Assembly (NCBI RefSeq): GCF_015689195.1
Contig: NZ_CP065044.1
Span: forward strand, 3,720,001 to 3,784,000
From: Pectobacterium aroidearum
Lineage (GTDB): Bacteria; Pseudomonadota; Gammaproteobacteria; Enterobacterales; Enterobacteriaceae
Length of the DNA: 64,000 bases
Direction of reading: 5' to 3'
Below, in pieces: positions 1 through 9,483 of this stretch. The notes under the pieces are model-generated. The model saw only the letters and a program-made list of their open reading frames with translations, had not been told where the DNA came from and searched no databases. Position numbers and translations under genes: made by a program. Positions within the stretch are counted from its first letter, which is position 1, and every line of letters starts with the position of its first letter.

Positions 1-37
1 TGTATTTGAGCACTCTTACTGATTGATGTAGTCGCTC

Positions 38-1324
38 TTATTGGTTGTAAGCACTCTCGCCATGGCTGTTGACATCCAGACCTTCGCGCTCTTGATCTTC
101 AGGTACACGCAGGCCGACAATCATATCCGCTACTTTGAAGGCAACGAATGCCACCACGCCGGACCACACCAGACAAACAATGACGCTGAACAGTTGAACC
201 CAAACCTGATGCGCCATCGTCACGCCTTCAGCATAGCCAGTACCGCCCAGAGAAGCCGATGTGAATACGCCTGTCAGGATACAACCAACGATACCGCACA
301 CGCCGTGAACACCGAACACATCACAAGGGTCATCCACACGCAGCCATCTTTTCAGTACCGTTACGCCCCACAAGCCTGCAACGCCACCAGCAAGACCGAT
401 GATCAGTGCACCACCCACGCCCACCGTACCTGCCGCTGGTGTGATAGCCACCAGACCCGCGATACAGCCTGAACATGCGCCCAGCAGAGAAGGTTTACCG
501 CGTACCATCCACTCACCGCCAACCCATGCCAGAATCGCAGCAGCCGTCGCGACAACCGTGTTCAGGAAAGCCAGAGCAGCAATACCGTTCGCAGCACCGG
601 CGGAACCAGCGTTGAAGCCAAACCAGCCGATATACAGAATCGCCGTACCGATAAATACCATTGGCAGGTTATGCGGTTTGAAGGCTTCTTTGCCAAAACC
701 AGCACGTTTGCCCAGCAGGTAAGCACCAACCAACCCAGCCACTGCGGCGTTGATGTGAACCACCGTACCACCAGCGAAGTCCAGCGCGCCATCCGCAGCC
801 AGATAACCGCCGCCCCACACCATGTGCGTCATCGGCAGGTAGGAGAACGTCAGCCACAGCGCAACGAAAATCAGCACAGCAGAGAAGCGGATACGCTCAG
901 CAATCGCACCAACAATCAGCGCAACGGTGATACAAGCAAAGGAAGCCTGATACGCCACGTGCACGAACTGATAGAAGGTTCCGCTAATGGATTCAATTCC
1001 GATGCCTTTCAGCATAAACGTGCTGAAACCACCGAAGAAGGCGTTACCTTCGCTGAAGGCCAGGCTATACCCGTAAACCACCCACAGGATACAGACCATC
1101 GCGAACGTTACGCTCACCTGCGTCATCATGGACAGAACGTTCTTAGAACGGATCAGACCGCCATAAAACAGTGCAATGCCCGGTATAGTCATAAAGAGTA
1201 CCAGTGCGGTACAAATCATAATAAAAGCGTTATCCGCTTTATCAATCGTCGGTGTTGCAGCCATTGCCCAGGACGGGAGTAATGCCGCCACACCGAGACC
1301 TAATGAAGAGAGTAATTTTTTCAT
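38..1324 (-). CDS. amtB: Ammonium channel AmtB
   Basis: Inner-membrane ammonium channel of the Amt/Rh family, 428 residues as in E. coli. Residues 1-22 form a cleavable signal peptide ending in AMA, followed by about eleven hydrophobic helices. The two pore histidines are visible as His190 (in the GGTVVH segment) and His340 (in DVFGVHG), which are His168 and His318 in mature E. coli numbering. The gene starts 37 bp after glnK on the same strand, the standard glnK-amtB operon, in which GlnK plugs the AmtB pore when nitrogen is plentiful. Expression is expected to come from the sigma-54 promoter ahead of glnK. Assignment is secure. Confidence 0.97.
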   Translation of the reverse strand: MKKLLSSLGLGVAALLPSWAMAATPTIDKADNAFIMICTALVLFMTIPGIALFYGGLIRSKNVLSMMTQVSVTFAMVCILWVVYGYSLAFSEGNAFFGGFSTFMLKGIGIESISGTFYQFVHVAYQASFACITVALIVGAIAERIRFSAVLIFVALWLTFSYLPMTHMVWGGGYLAADGALDFAGGTVVHINAAVAGLVGAYLLGKRAGFGKEAFKPHNLPMVFIGTAILYIGWFGFNAGSAGAANGIAALAFLNTVVATAAAILAWVGGEWMVRGKPSLLGACSGCIAGLVAITPAAGTVGVGGALIIGLAGGVAGLWGVTVLKRWLRVDDPCDVFGVHGVCGIVGCILTGVFTSASLGGTGYAEGVTMAHQVWVQLFSVIVCLVWSGVVAFVAFKVADMIVGLRVPEDQEREGLDVNSHGESAYNQ

Positions 1325-1361
1325 TTTTCCATCCCTATTTACGTATCTACGTTAGGTGTTG

Positions 1362-1700
1362 TTAAAGTGCAGCTTCGTCAGTTTCACCCGTACGAATACG
1401 GATAACTCTTTGCAGCTCGGCGACAAAAATTTTGCCGTCACCAATTTTTCCGGTGTACGCGGCTTTACTGATAACATCGATCACTTCGTCCAGTTGGTCA
1501 TCTGCAATCGCGATATCAATTTTTACCTTGGGTAAAAAGTTAACGCTGTATTCTGCGCCGCGGTAGAGTTCCGCGTGCCCTTTCTGACGACCAAATCCTT
1601 TCACCTCAGTGACGGTGAGCCCCTGGATGCCGACAGAAGATAACGCTTCACGTACATCTTCCAGCTTGAATGGTTTTATCACCACAGTAACCAGTTTCAT
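1362..1700 (-). CDS. glnK: PII signalling protein GlnK
   Basis: Small trimeric nitrogen-regulatory PII protein, 112 residues, the normal family length. The uridylylated T-loop tyrosine is Tyr51 in RGAEY, and the C-terminal PII signature is seen in TGKIGDGKIFV. It senses ATP/ADP and 2-oxoglutarate and blocks AmtB under nitrogen excess. GlnK rather than GlnB is favoured because amtB follows directly. A sigma-54 promoter and an NtrC site lie upstream, so nitrogen-limited induction is expected. A purine-rich GGGGGAAG ribosome binding site precedes the ATG. Confidence 0.97.
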   Translation of the reverse strand: MKLVTVVIKPFKLEDVREALSSVGIQGLTVTEVKGFGRQKGHAELYRGAEYSVNFLPKVKIDIAIADDQLDEVIDVISKAAYTGKIGDGKIFVAELQRVIRIRTGETDEAAL

Positions 1701-1789
1701 TTGTCTTCCCCCTAGCCATTACGTTCAGGCTTTCGCCCGTCACTTGTTCGATTATGTGCTCTATGAAGTAGGTCTACGCCATAACTAAA

Positions 1790-1804
1790 GCAAAGGGTGT
1801 GCCA
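1790..1804 (-). promoter_or_regulatory. Sigma-54 promoter of glnK-amtB
   Basis: Read on the minus strand the sequence is TGGCACACCCTTTGC. It has the invariant GG and GC at the correct -24/-12 spacing and matches the TGGCAC-N5-TTGC consensus. It lies about 90 bp upstream of the glnK start codon and is the only strong match in this gap. Confidence 0.9.
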
Positions 1805-1911
1805 TAAATGATTTATCTGGCATAAATCAGGAAAGAGAACGTGTTTAAAGATGAGAAAGGACAAAAAGCAAACACAGCAGGAAAGAAAGACAAGAAGATT
1901 TGGGCAAGAAT

Positions 1912-1928
1912 TGCACTATTTTAGTGCG
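1912..1928. promoter_or_regulatory. NtrC enhancer site
   Basis: TGCAC-N7-GTGCG dyad, nearly identical to the high-affinity NtrC sites upstream of E. coli glnA. It lies about 110-120 bp upstream of the sigma-54 promoter, a usual distance for NtrC activation by looping. A second, weaker half-site cluster (GTGCAGTGCG) follows near 1944. Confidence 0.8.
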
Positions 1929-2009
1929 CAAGGAGTGTTTTCAGTGCAGTGCGGGTAAAAACCAGAATCATAATGCTTGCTGATGGTGCGAAGACATAAG
2001 AAGACTGTC

Positions 2010-2038
2010 AGTCTGCACCACTCTAGGCGGTGCAGACT
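2010..2038 (-). terminator. Inverted repeat downstream of mdlB, possible terminator
   Basis: Perfect 10-bp arms (AGTCTGCACC / GGTGCAGACT) around a 9-base loop, 22 bp after the mdlB stop codon. On the minus strand the hairpin is followed by a loosely T-rich stretch (CTTCTTATG), so it could end mdlAB transcription before the glnK promoter. The arms resemble NtrC half-sites but the spacing is wrong for NtrC. Confidence 0.5.
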
Positions 2039-2059
2039 ATAGAATGACAAATAATAGAA

Positions 2060-3835
2060 TTATGCCGTGCAAGGCTCAGTGCTGGCGGCCGCAAGATCCT
2101 CTCCGGCCAGTTGCAGTTGATACATCTGATAATAGCGCCCCTGCTGTTGCAGCAGTTGCTCATGCGTTCCCCGCTCAACAGTTTGCCCATGATGGAGCAC
2201 CATTATCGTGTCGGCCTCAACGATGGTGGAAAGCCGATGCGCGATGATAATTAAGGTTGTCTGCTTCCTGATGATGCGCAGTGCCTTTTGCACCGCTTGC
2301 TCCGTACCCGAGTCAATATTCGCCGTCGCTTCATCGAGAATCAGGATTTTAGGCGTTTGCACCAGCACCCGCGCAATCGCTAACAGCTGTTTTTGTCCGG
2401 TGGACAGGTTGTTCCCTTGCTCGCCAATACGCGTATGCAACCCTTCCGGGAAATCCCGAACCAGTTCAGCAAGTTGTACTACTTCCAGCATGCGCCAGAC
2501 CGCCTCTTCGCTGATATCACGCCCCAGCGTCACATTCACAAACATGGACTCCGCCAGCACAACGGGATCCTGCTGCACCATTGCCACATTTTGGCGCAAC
2601 ACTGCATGAGAAAGCGTCGATAGTGGCCGACCATCAAGCCGAATTTCTCCCTCATCCGGCGTGTAATACCCCATCAATAAACTGGCCAGGGTACTTTTTC
2701 CGCTGCCAGTATGCCCGACCAGCGCGACGAACCCGCGCTCTGGTATCGTCAGAGAAATATGCTGTAGTACGCGCTTTTCCGTGCCATACGAGAAAGAGAC
2801 ATCGTCAATATCGACGCGCCCGGTAGCCAGCGGACGCTCATCATTTCCATAGCCCTGCTTTGTACCATCCATCAGTTCAAAGATGCGCTCACCGGCAACG
2901 ACAGCCTGCTGTAACATGGACTGCTGGGTTGTCAGCTCAATCAGCGGTTCATTCAGACGGCCAAGATAGTTGATAAACGCATACAATACCCCGACGCCAA
3001 CCGACCCTACCGAGCTGAAACCAAATTGCATCAACAAACCACACAGCACCATCGCGGCAAATAAGCTCAGCAGCGGTCGCAACAGGAAACCTTCCAGACG
3101 CAACGCCTTCATTCGAGCTTCATAATGCGCGTGGCTGGAAGCCCCCAGTTTCTTGCCAAAGCGAGCCTGCTGGCGAAACTGCTGAATGACGCCCATGCCA
3201 TTAATCACTTCGTTGAAACCGTCATTAATGTCGGCCAGATAGCTTCGCACCTTACGCACAATCGGCGTACTGAAACGATGGTACAGCCCCATGACTACTG
3301 CGACCGCAGGGAAAATCATCAGCGCAATCAACGCCATCTGCCAGCTGAGACTGAACATCGCCACCAGCATCGCACCAACCAGCGCCGCACTGCGTAATAC
3401 CGTTGACACCACCATGACGTACAGATCTTTAACGACCTCGGTGTCATTAGTGACGCGTGAAATCAGTTGCCCAACGGGTTGCGTATCGAATGTACTCAGT
3501 GGCTGGCGCAAAGCCGCATCCATTACATCAATGCGCAGTTGCTGAACGACACCGACCGCTACGCGGTTAAACAACAATGTCTGAAAATAGTGCAGCAGTG
3601 CCGCCAGAACTTGCAGCAGGATGTAGGCCATCGCCAGACCCGCCGCAATCGCCAGCGGGAATTCACCTTTGGCCACCAGATCATCAATAAAATAACTCAC
3701 CAATATAGGGCCAGACACTTCTGCGGCAGCAGCAACCCACAACATCAGCACACCTAACATCAGCGGTTTCCGCCAGGGTGAACCATAGGCCAACAAGCGT
3801 TTCAACGTTGGCCAAAACTGTTGAGAACTCTTCAT
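2060..3835 (-). CDS. mdlB: ABC exporter half-transporter MdlB
   Basis: Fused ABC exporter subunit of 591 residues: six hydrophobic helices in about the first 310 residues, then a nucleotide-binding domain. The ATPase motifs are the Walker [10 protein letters not shown], a non-standard signature LSTGQ, and a Walker B followed by glutamate ([11 protein letters not shown]). It overlaps mdlA by 4 bp (ATGA), so the two are translationally coupled and probably form a heterodimer. The LSTGQ signature would pair with the weak ATP site of MdlA, a pattern of asymmetric exporters. The substrate is not known from sequence; the multidrug-like label comes from the family. Confidence 0.93.
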   Translation of the reverse strand: MKSSQQFWPTLKRLLAYGSPWRKPLMLGVLMLWVAAAAEVSGPILVSYFIDDLVAKGEFPLAIAAGLAMAYILLQVLAALLHYFQTLLFNRVAVGVVQQLRIDVMDAALRQPLSTFDTQPVGQLISRVTNDTEVVKDLYVMVVSTVLRSAALVGAMLVAMFSLSWQMALIALMIFPAVAVVMGLYHRFSTPIVRKVRSYLADINDGFNEVINGMGVIQQFRQQARFGKKLGASSHAHYEARMKALRLEGFLLRPLLSLFAAMVLCGLLMQFGFSSVGSVGVGVLYAFINYLGRLNEPLIELTTQQSMLQQAVVAGERIFELMDGTKQGYGNDERPLATGRVDIDDVSFSYGTEKRVLQHISLTIPERGFVALVGHTGSGKSTLASLLMGYYTPDEGEIRLDGRPLSTLSHAVLRQNVAMVQQDPVVLAESMFVNVTLGRDISEEAVWRMLEVVQLAELVRDFPEGLHTRIGEQGNNLSTGQKQLLAIARVLVQTPKILILDEATANIDSGTEQAVQKALRIIRKQTTLIIIAHRLSTIVEADTIMVLHHGQTVERGTHEQLLQQQGRYYQMYQLQLAGEDLAAASTEPCTA

Positions 3836-5598
3836 CCTCTCTTTCCTTCCGCCTGCGGCACATCATCCAGTGCCGCCTCCAACTGTTGATAGCGGTACAT
3901 ATCCCGATACCAGCCGGGTTCTGCCGCCAGCGTCCGGTGTGTGCCACGCTGCACCGTTTGTCCTTGCTGCAACACCACGATTTCATTCGCTTCAGTGAGG
4001 GCCGACAGGCGATGTGCGCTGATGATCAGCGTCCGTTTTTCGCCCCATGTTTTAAGATTTTGCAAAATCTGGTGCTCCGTTCGCCCATCCACCGCAGACA
4101 ACGCATCATCCAACACCAGAATTTCAGCATCCAGCAGTAACGCCCGGGCAATCGCGATCCGCTGTTTTTGACCGCCAGATAGCATCACGCCACGCTCACC
4201 CACCTCAGTCTGATAGCCCTGAGGCAAACGCAGAATATCGTCATGAACGCTGGCAAGCCGTGCCGCCTGTTCAATCTCTTGCTGCGTCGCATCAGGTCGA
4301 CCCAGTGCGATGTTTTGCGCTACCGTGTCCGAAAACAAAAAGGGCATTTGCCCGACAACGGCAAAACGACTCCGTAGTTCATCCAGCCGAATAGCATTCA
4401 ACGGGCGGTCGTGATAACGAATCTCTCCCGATGGGGTATCGAAATGACGCAAAATCAGCGCCAGCAGCGTACTTTTCCCCGACCCCGTCGGTCCACATAA
4501 TCCCAACATATTGCCTGGAGCCAGCGTAAACTGAATATGCTGTAAGGCATCGCGGGCATTATCTGGATAGCGAAACGTGGAAATATTCACCGCCAACACG
4601 CCCCGTTCGGCAGGCAATGATTCCTCGCCGTCTTTCACCACAAGATCTTCCGCAAGTAGCTGACGAATACGGCTATATGCCGCGCTACCACGCTCAACAA
4701 TATTAAACATCCAGGCCAGCGCCAGCATCGGCCATATCATCAATCCCAGATACATGACAAAACTGGTCAACGAGCCTAACGTCAGCGAACCGTTAATCAC
4801 CATCCAACTGCCGCCGCCAATCGCCAGCAAATTCGACAGCCCGACAGCAATGTAAATAGTGGGGTCGAAGCGGGCATCAACTCGGGCAACGTGCATGTTT
4901 TTAGCCCCTGCATCCGCCGCAACCTGCGCAAAACGCGCAGATTGATAGTTTTCCAGTCCAAAGGCTTTAATCATGCGAATACTGGTCAAGCTTTCCTGCG
5001 CCTGATCGTTAAGAGAAGAAAACGCCGCCTGTGCGGATTTGAAACGGTTATGCAACTGGGTGCCGTAGCGTTTGATGAAAATCGCCATGACCGGCATCGG
5101 AAGCAGTGCCAGCAGAGTGAGTTCCCAGCTAATTTGAGTACACATGACAACTAGCACAGCACAGCCCATCACCATCGAGTCGACCAACGTCAACACCCCT
5201 TCCCCGGCGGCAAAGACCACGCGATCGACATCGTTAGTAGCACGCGCCATCAGATCGCCGGTACGGTGACGCTGGTAAAACGCCGGATGCTGGCGGCTCA
5301 GTTGACGGTAAAAATCCTCGCGTAACTCAACCGCTAACTGGTATGAGGCGCCAAACAGGAACACTCGCCACACGTAACGCAGCAGATAAACCATGACGGC
5401 AGTCAGCAGCATCACGCCAATCCACTTCATCATTTCGCCCATCGACATGCCGTGTTGCGTCACGCCATCGACGATCACGCCAACCAGTTTAGGAGGAAGC
5501 AATTGCAGAATGGCAATCACAATCAATAGCGCAATGGCACCCAGATAGCGCCGCCATTCACGGCGAAAATACCAACTCAGTTGAGCAAACAGTCTCAC
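3832..5598 (-). CDS. mdlA: ABC exporter half-transporter MdlA
   Basis: Partner of MdlB, 588 residues, with an N-terminal six-helix membrane domain and a C-terminal ATPase domain. Walker A is GPTGSGKST and the signature is a canonical LSGGQ. After Walker B an aspartate replaces the catalytic glutamate ([11 protein letters not shown]), so its own Walker site is expected to be catalytically degenerate, as in heterodimeric exporters such as TM287/288. First gene of the mdlA-mdlB pair, divergent from nothing and just downstream of decR on the same strand (78-bp plus gap). Confidence 0.93.
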   Translation of the reverse strand: MRLFAQLSWYFRREWRRYLGAIALLIVIAILQLLPPKLVGVIVDGVTQHGMSMGEMMKWIGVMLLTAVMVYLLRYVWRVFLFGASYQLAVELREDFYRQLSRQHPAFYQRHRTGDLMARATNDVDRVVFAAGEGVLTLVDSMVMGCAVLVVMCTQISWELTLLALLPMPVMAIFIKRYGTQLHNRFKSAQAAFSSLNDQAQESLTSIRMIKAFGLENYQSARFAQVAADAGAKNMHVARVDARFDPTIYIAVGLSNLLAIGGGSWMVINGSLTLGSLTSFVMYLGLMIWPMLALAWMFNIVERGSAAYSRIRQLLAEDLVVKDGEESLPAERGVLAVNISTFRYPDNARDALQHIQFTLAPGNMLGLCGPTGSGKSTLLALILRHFDTPSGEIRYHDRPLNAIRLDELRSRFAVVGQMPFLFSDTVAQNIALGRPDATQQEIEQAARLASVHDDILRLPQGYQTEVGERGVMLSGGQKQRIAIARALLLDAEILVLDDALSAVDGRTEHQILQNLKTWGEKRTLIISAHRLSALTEANEIVVLQQGQTVQRGTHRTLAAEPGWYRDMYRYQQLEAALDDVPQAEGKRG

Positions 5599-5676
5599 GC
5601 GGTTTTCATTCCAATAGCCAGACGGGTCATGACAGACTCAGACAAGTGATTATACAAAAGACGGATGAACGATAGA

Positions 5677-6138
5677 TCACAGGGATAAGGGCAATGCCGT
5701 GGTATGTTTGATTCGTTCCATAGCAAAGCTAGATGTTACATCGACCAGCCCAGGAATACCATTCACCAACCGTTTATAGAAATTATCATAGCTTTTCATA
5801 TCAGCGACCTGAACCTGCATCAGGTAATCGTATTCACCGGCCATACGATAAAAAGCCAACACTTCCGGCATGTCGGACACCACGCGAGTGAAGGTCTGAT
5901 ACCAGTCGCGGTTGTGCTGCTGCGTCTTCAATAAGACAAACGCCGTCAGTCCTAATCCCAGACGCTCATTATCCAGCAGCGCCACCCGAGCCCGGATAAT
6001 CCCTTCTTCTTCCAGACGCTTCAGGCGTTTCCAACACGGCGTTGACGTCAGATTAACCGCATCGGCCAGCGTCTGTAGCGAGAGCGTGCAATCCTGTTGC
6101 AGCATATTTAACAATGTGCGATCAATTTTATCCAACAT
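5677..6138 (-). CDS. decR: Cysteine-responsive Lrp/AsnC-family regulator DecR
   Basis: Transcription factor of 153 residues, formerly YbaO. The N-terminal winged helix-turn-helix spans about residues 1-60 ([22 protein letters not shown] region) and is followed by an Lrp-type ligand-binding domain. The frame is open upstream for 29 more codons, but [10 protein letters not shown] matches the start of E. coli DecR, so position 6138 is chosen. In E. coli DecR activates cysteine detoxification; in Salmonella the YbaO homologue controls the neighbouring cysteine desulfhydrase cdsH. Here cdsH lies 870 bp away on the opposite strand, which supports the same role. Confidence 0.92.
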   Translation of the reverse strand: MLDKIDRTLLNMLQQDCTLSLQTLADAVNLTSTPCWKRLKRLEEEGIIRARVALLDNERLGLGLTAFVLLKTQQHNRDWYQTFTRVVSDMPEVLAFYRMAGEYDYLMQVQVADMKSYDNFYKRLVNGIPGLVDVTSSFAMERIKHTTALPLSL

Positions 6139-6284
6139 AGGGCCACTCCATAGAAAACTTTTCTCTACTTTCCGCCATTGGGAGAGAAAATCAATGTTCT
6201 TTCCGCCCCAAATTGGTTTCAACACTCACTGACGACATCAGAAAACCACATCACCACTCGATAATGAAAAAACATAACAAACTG

Positions 6285-6306
6285 TATAATATGGTAATTC
6301 ATTACC
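6285..6306 (+). promoter_or_regulatory. Putative -10 box and operator dyad
   Basis: A consensus TATAAT (6285-6290) is followed by the dyad GGTAAT-TC-ATTACC (6293-6306), which would overlap the transcription start. No good -35 box is visible, which suggests activator dependence. It lies in the divergent gap between decR and the small membrane protein gene, so DecR is a reasonable but unproven ligand. Confidence 0.4.
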
Positions 6307-6407
6307 TTTTACAGAGAGTGATACGATAAACAGGCTGGTTGAATTCTACGATTTGTGGCGATATCGACCAACAGCGTATTTTATGCCAATCAGGAGTGGC
6401 GAAAATA

Positions 6408-6851
6408 ATGACAACAGATAAAAAGAGTAAATTCAGTACGATTGGGATGGTGCTTGGTGCATTAGCACTGCTTGTTGCCGTTTCCTACTTTTGGGCAGGA
6501 CCATCAACGCCCGAAGTCACCATTGAAGAACAAATCGCAGAGAAAATTGTTTCTATCCGAGACACAACCCTAAACAGGCTGATGGGGAAAGCCCCCCCGA
6601 CACAACAAACCGAGTCCCCCTTTAATGAACGACGCGTCGTTATTGCTGCAACATCAGCATTAGGCTGTCTCGCGATTATTTTCGCCATTTTCGGCTTCTC
6701 TCGCCGTGAAGCTGCCAGGCCTTGCATAAGCGCGGCAATGCTCGGCATCGCAGTAATCGCATTCCCTTTCATTATTAGTGCCATCAATATGGCATTTACT
6801 TTAATGGCTATCATAGTAATAGCCACCGCGATTGTTATGATTTTTGGGTAA
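6408..6851 (+). CDS. Small four-helix inner membrane protein, function unknown
   Basis: Uncharacterised 147-residue protein. One hydrophobic helix at about residues 12-30 is followed by a soluble stretch rich in charged residues and proline (about 31-73). Three more closely spaced helices follow at about 76-97, 105-122 and 125-145. The frame opens 23 codons earlier at 6339, but the ATG at 6408 is preceded by AGGAG and opens MTTDKKSK, so it is preferred. It sits between decR and cdsH and is divergent from decR. No catalytic motif or family signature was recognised; a role tied to cysteine or sulfide is only a guess from position. Confidence 0.7.
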   Translation: MTTDKKSKFSTIGMVLGALALLVAVSYFWAGPSTPEVTIEEQIAEKIVSIRDTTLNRLMGKAPPTQQTESPFNERRVVIAATSALGCLAIIFAIFGFSRREAARPCISAAMLGIAVIAFPFIISAINMAFTLMAIIVIATAIVMIFG

Positions 6852-6958
6852 CGAGGTCATCTGCCTTAATAGAAACATAATCCCCAAAAATAAATAAAAA
6901 GGGTTATTTTTTCTATAAAATTGGTCATGAAGAGATAAAAAGATAATTTTTTTATCCT

Positions 6959-7002
6959 GAAAACTCGTTAATCTATTCGAATATTTATCTAACCGAGTTT
7001 TC
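6959..7002 (+). promoter_or_regulatory. Inverted repeat abutting the cdsH start codon
   Basis: Perfect 9-bp arms GAAAACTCG (6959-6967) and CGAGTTTTC (6994-7002) end three bases before the cdsH ATG. The short palindrome TATTCGAATA (6974-6983) lies almost at the centre. It could be an operator for DecR or an mRNA hairpin covering the translation start, where no clear AGGAG-type ribosome binding site is present. Confidence 0.5.
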
Positions 7003-7005
7003 ATC

Positions 7006-8082
7006 ATGACCAATGCCTGGGTTAAAAATGCCATCAGCGCCATCGAAGCAGATTTTCAGCGTTCGGCTGATACGCATCTTATCCGTTTGACCCTTCCGGA
7101 TTATCCCGGTATTTATTTTTACCTTAAAGATGAAAGCACACACCCCAGCGGCAGCCTGAAACATCGTCTGGCGCGTTCTTTGTTTCTCTATGGGCTGTGC
7201 AACGGTTGGATTAAAGAAGGCACGCCGATTATTGAAGCGTCATCCGGCAGCACAGCGGTATCAGAAGCTTATTTTGCCCGCCTGCTTGGCCTGCCGTTTA
7301 TCGCCGTCATGCCCTCCTGCACTGCAAAAAGAAAAATTGAGCAAATCGCGTTCTATGGTGGACGCTGTCATTTTGTCGAACAGGCGGGGCAAATCTATGC
7401 GGCATCAGAACAGCTCGCACAAGAGATGAACGGCCATTATATGGATCAGTTCACCTACGCAGAACGCGCCACCGACTGGCGCGGCAACAATAACATTGCC
7501 GACAGCATTTACCGCCAAATGGCACGAGAACCGTATCCTGTACCGGACTATATCGTGATGAGCGCCGGAACGGGCGGTACATCGGCAACACTCGGGCGCT
7601 ACATTCGCTATCAGGGGCTGGATACACAACTGGTCGTCGTCGATCCAGAAAATTCAGTCTTCTACGATTGCTACCAGCAGCGGGATCGCTCAATCACAGG
7701 TCCGTGCGGTAGCCGGATAGAAGGTATTGGTCGTCCGCGTGCAGAACCTTCTTTTATTCCTGACGTCATTGATAGCATGATCAAAGTACCTGACGCCGCC
7801 AGCATCGCAACGCTGTACTGGCTGGAAAGTGTATTAGGCCGCAAAGCAGGGGCCTCTACCGGTACGAATGTTTGGGGTATGCTGCAATTAGCCAAAGAAA
7901 TGATGAGCCGCGGTCAAAAAGGAGCGATTGTAACTCTGCTGTGTGACAGCGGAGAACGCTATCTGGATACCTACTACAACAGTAGTTGGGTAGAAAAAAA
8001 TATCGGCGACATTAGCCCGTACCTTGATGCACTAAACACCCCAGAGATGTCCCATCTCATACCTGAACCCAGTCTGGCGTAA
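7006..8082 (+). CDS. cdsH: PLP-dependent cysteine desulfhydrase CdsH
   Basis: Fold-type II pyridoxal-phosphate enzyme of the cysteine synthase/cystathionine beta-synthase family, 358 residues. The PLP lysine is Lys52 in SGSLKHR. The [11 protein letters not shown] loop (substrate binding) and the glycine-rich phosphate loop [12 protein letters not shown] are both present. Salmonella CdsH, next to ybaO (decR), breaks cysteine down to pyruvate, ammonia and sulfide, and the same context here supports that call over a biosynthetic cysteine synthase. Transcribed alone; an inverted repeat sits directly on its start region. Confidence 0.82.
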   Translation: MTNAWVKNAISAIEADFQRSADTHLIRLTLPDYPGIYFYLKDESTHPSGSLKHRLARSLFLYGLCNGWIKEGTPIIEASSGSTAVSEAYFARLLGLPFIAVMPSCTAKRKIEQIAFYGGRCHFVEQAGQIYAASEQLAQEMNGHYMDQFTYAERATDWRGNNNIADSIYRQMAREPYPVPDYIVMSAGTGGTSATLGRYIRYQGLDTQLVVVDPENSVFYDCYQQRDRSITGPCGSRIEGIGRPRAEPSFIPDVIDSMIKVPDAASIATLYWLESVLGRKAGASTGTNVWGMLQLAKEMMSRGQKGAIVTLLCDSGERYLDTYYNSSWVEKNIGDISPYLDALNTPEMSHLIPEPSLA

Positions 8083-8153
8083 GGTTGGTATATCCAGCAC
8101 GCAGCCGCAGCGCTGAATATGGGCTATTTTTCAGGTAAAATAGCGATTTTATA

Positions 8154-8180
8154 CCGCACTGCGTTACAGACGCAGTGCGG
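8154..8180 (+). repeat. Strong hairpin between cdsH and queC
   Basis: Perfect 10-bp arms CCGCACTGCG / CGCAGTGCGG with the loop TTACAGA, 28 bp upstream of the queC start. Only two T residues follow it on the plus strand, so it is a weak intrinsic terminator for cdsH at best. It may be a leader hairpin of queC. Confidence 0.5.
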
Positions 8181-8207
8181 TTAACGTCGCGTTAAGGTGA
8201 ATGAAGA

Positions 8208-8903
8208 ATGAAGCGTGCTGTTGTCGTTTTTAGCGGTGGACAAGATTCCACAACCTGTCTGATTCAGGCTCTGCAACACTATGATGACGTCCACTGTATC
8301 ACCTTCGATTATGGACAACGCCACCGTGCAGAAATTGACATTGCCCGGGAACTCAGCCTGAAACTGGGTGCAACGGCGCATAAGGTTCTGGACGTAGGCT
8401 TACTGAATGAGCTCGCCACCAGCAGCCTGACGCGCGACAGCATCCCAGTTCCTGATTACGATGCGAATGCGCAAGGCATCCCCAACACCTTCGTTCCGGG
8501 AAGAAATATTCTTTTCCTGACGCTCGCCTCTATCTACGCCTATCAGGTTGGTGCAGAAGCCGTCATTACTGGCGTGTGTGAGACTGATTTTTCCGGCTAC
8601 CCTGATTGTCGCGACGAATTCGTTAAGGCGCTAAATCAGGCTATTGTATTAGGTATTGCCCGCGATATTCGTTTTGAAACGCCGCTGATGTGGCTCAATA
8701 AGGCGGAAACCTGGGCGTTGGCGGATTACTACCAGCAACTCGATACGGTGCGCTATCACACGCTAACCTGCTATAACGGCATCAAAGGTGATGGATGTGG
8801 TCAATGTGCCGCCTGTCATTTACGCGCAAACGGACTCACACAATATCAAAACGATTCCGCGGCTGTCATGGCATCACTGAAGCAGAAAGCAGGGCTACGC
8901 TGA
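8208..8903 (+). CDS. queC: 7-cyano-7-deazaguanine synthase QueC
   Basis: ATP-dependent enzyme converting 7-carboxy-7-deazaguanine and ammonia to preQ0 on the queuosine pathway; 231 residues, as in E. coli. The PP-loop is FSGGQDSTT near the N-terminus, and the zinc cysteines cluster near the C-terminus in [13 protein letters not shown]. tgt and queA, later steps of the same tRNA modification pathway, lie about 36 kb away in this window. The gene is convergent with fadM. Confidence 0.96.
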   Translation: MKRAVVVFSGGQDSTTCLIQALQHYDDVHCITFDYGQRHRAEIDIARELSLKLGATAHKVLDVGLLNELATSSLTRDSIPVPDYDANAQGIPNTFVPGRNILFLTLASIYAYQVGAEAVITGVCETDFSGYPDCRDEFVKALNQAIVLGIARDIRFETPLMWLNKAETWALADYYQQLDTVRYHTLTCYNGIKGDGCGQCAACHLRANGLTQYQNDSAAVMASLKQKAGLR

Positions 8904-8940
8904 TACGTCACAACACAGAGACATCACGCAACGCGAAAAA

Positions 8941-8973
8941 CAGCAGGCCACGTCGTACAACCGTGGCCTGCTG
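8941..8973. terminator. Bidirectional terminator between queC and fadM
   Basis: 12-bp arms CAGCAGGCCACG / CGTGGCCTGCTG around a 9-base loop between convergent genes. On the minus strand it is followed by TTTTTC, a good U-tract for fadM; on the plus strand the tail is weaker (CTTCAATT). Confidence 0.85.
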
Positions 8974-8979
8974 CTTCAA

Positions 8980-9378
8980 TTAACGGCGAATCTCGTTTAG
9001 GTGTTCCAGCAGTTCTCCCTCCAGCGGCAGTGCTTTTTGCGTCAATAAATCGATGCAGACAAACGTCAGCGTGGCATCAGCCACGTCGCTTTCATCAGAC
9101 ACTCGGGTTATTTTCTGGCTGATCACACCGCTTTTTGTATTCATCTGCAGTAATTCGCTATCAATACGCAGCACATCACCGAGAACGGCAGGTCTGCGGT
9201 AGTTGATATTGATGTTCACCACAACGAAAGCAATATTGTTGCTGTGCATCCAGCCAAAAGCAGGCAACGTCTCCAGCCATTGCCAACGCGCTTCTTCCAG
9301 AAACTCCAGATAGCGCGCGTTATTAACGTGCTGATAAACATCAATGTGATAACCACGAACGGTAATGAAAGTCTGCAT
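8980..9378 (-). CDS. fadM: Long-chain acyl-CoA thioesterase FadM
   Basis: Hot-dog fold thioesterase of the 4-hydroxybenzoyl-CoA thioesterase type, 132 residues, also named YbaW or TesC. The active-site aspartate is Asp13 in the YHIDVYQHVNNARY motif. It hydrolyses long-chain acyl-CoA, including beta-oxidation by-products, in the cytoplasm. Convergent with queC, as in E. coli; ybaV follows upstream on the same strand, about 105 bp away. Confidence 0.93.
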   Translation of the reverse strand: MQTFITVRGYHIDVYQHVNNARYLEFLEEARWQWLETLPAFGWMHSNNIAFVVVNININYRRPAVLGDVLRIDSELLQMNTKSGVISQKITRVSDESDVADATLTFVCIDLLTQKALPLEGELLEHLNEIRR

Positions 9379-9483
9379 AGCCGTAATACTCCTGTGACAA
9401 AACCAATAACTGGTATGACCTGATAATTAGCCTAGCAGAGGTTCGCAGCCCAGAGGAAATGCTCAACCGAGCTGCGACTGGTA

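Noticed and set aside
671-1282. Plus-strand frame of 203 codons inside amtB
   Set aside because: Overlaps the whole central part of amtB, which is unmistakable; no independent start signal.
2010-2038. TGCACC...GGTGCA dyad as another NtrC site
   Set aside because: The spacer between half-sites is 9 bases rather than 5, and the dyad is better explained as a hairpin after mdlB.
8116-8185. Small frame of about 21 codons ahead of queC as a leader peptide
   Set aside because: No ribosome binding site ahead of its ATG and the sequence runs through the hairpin; nothing supports translation.
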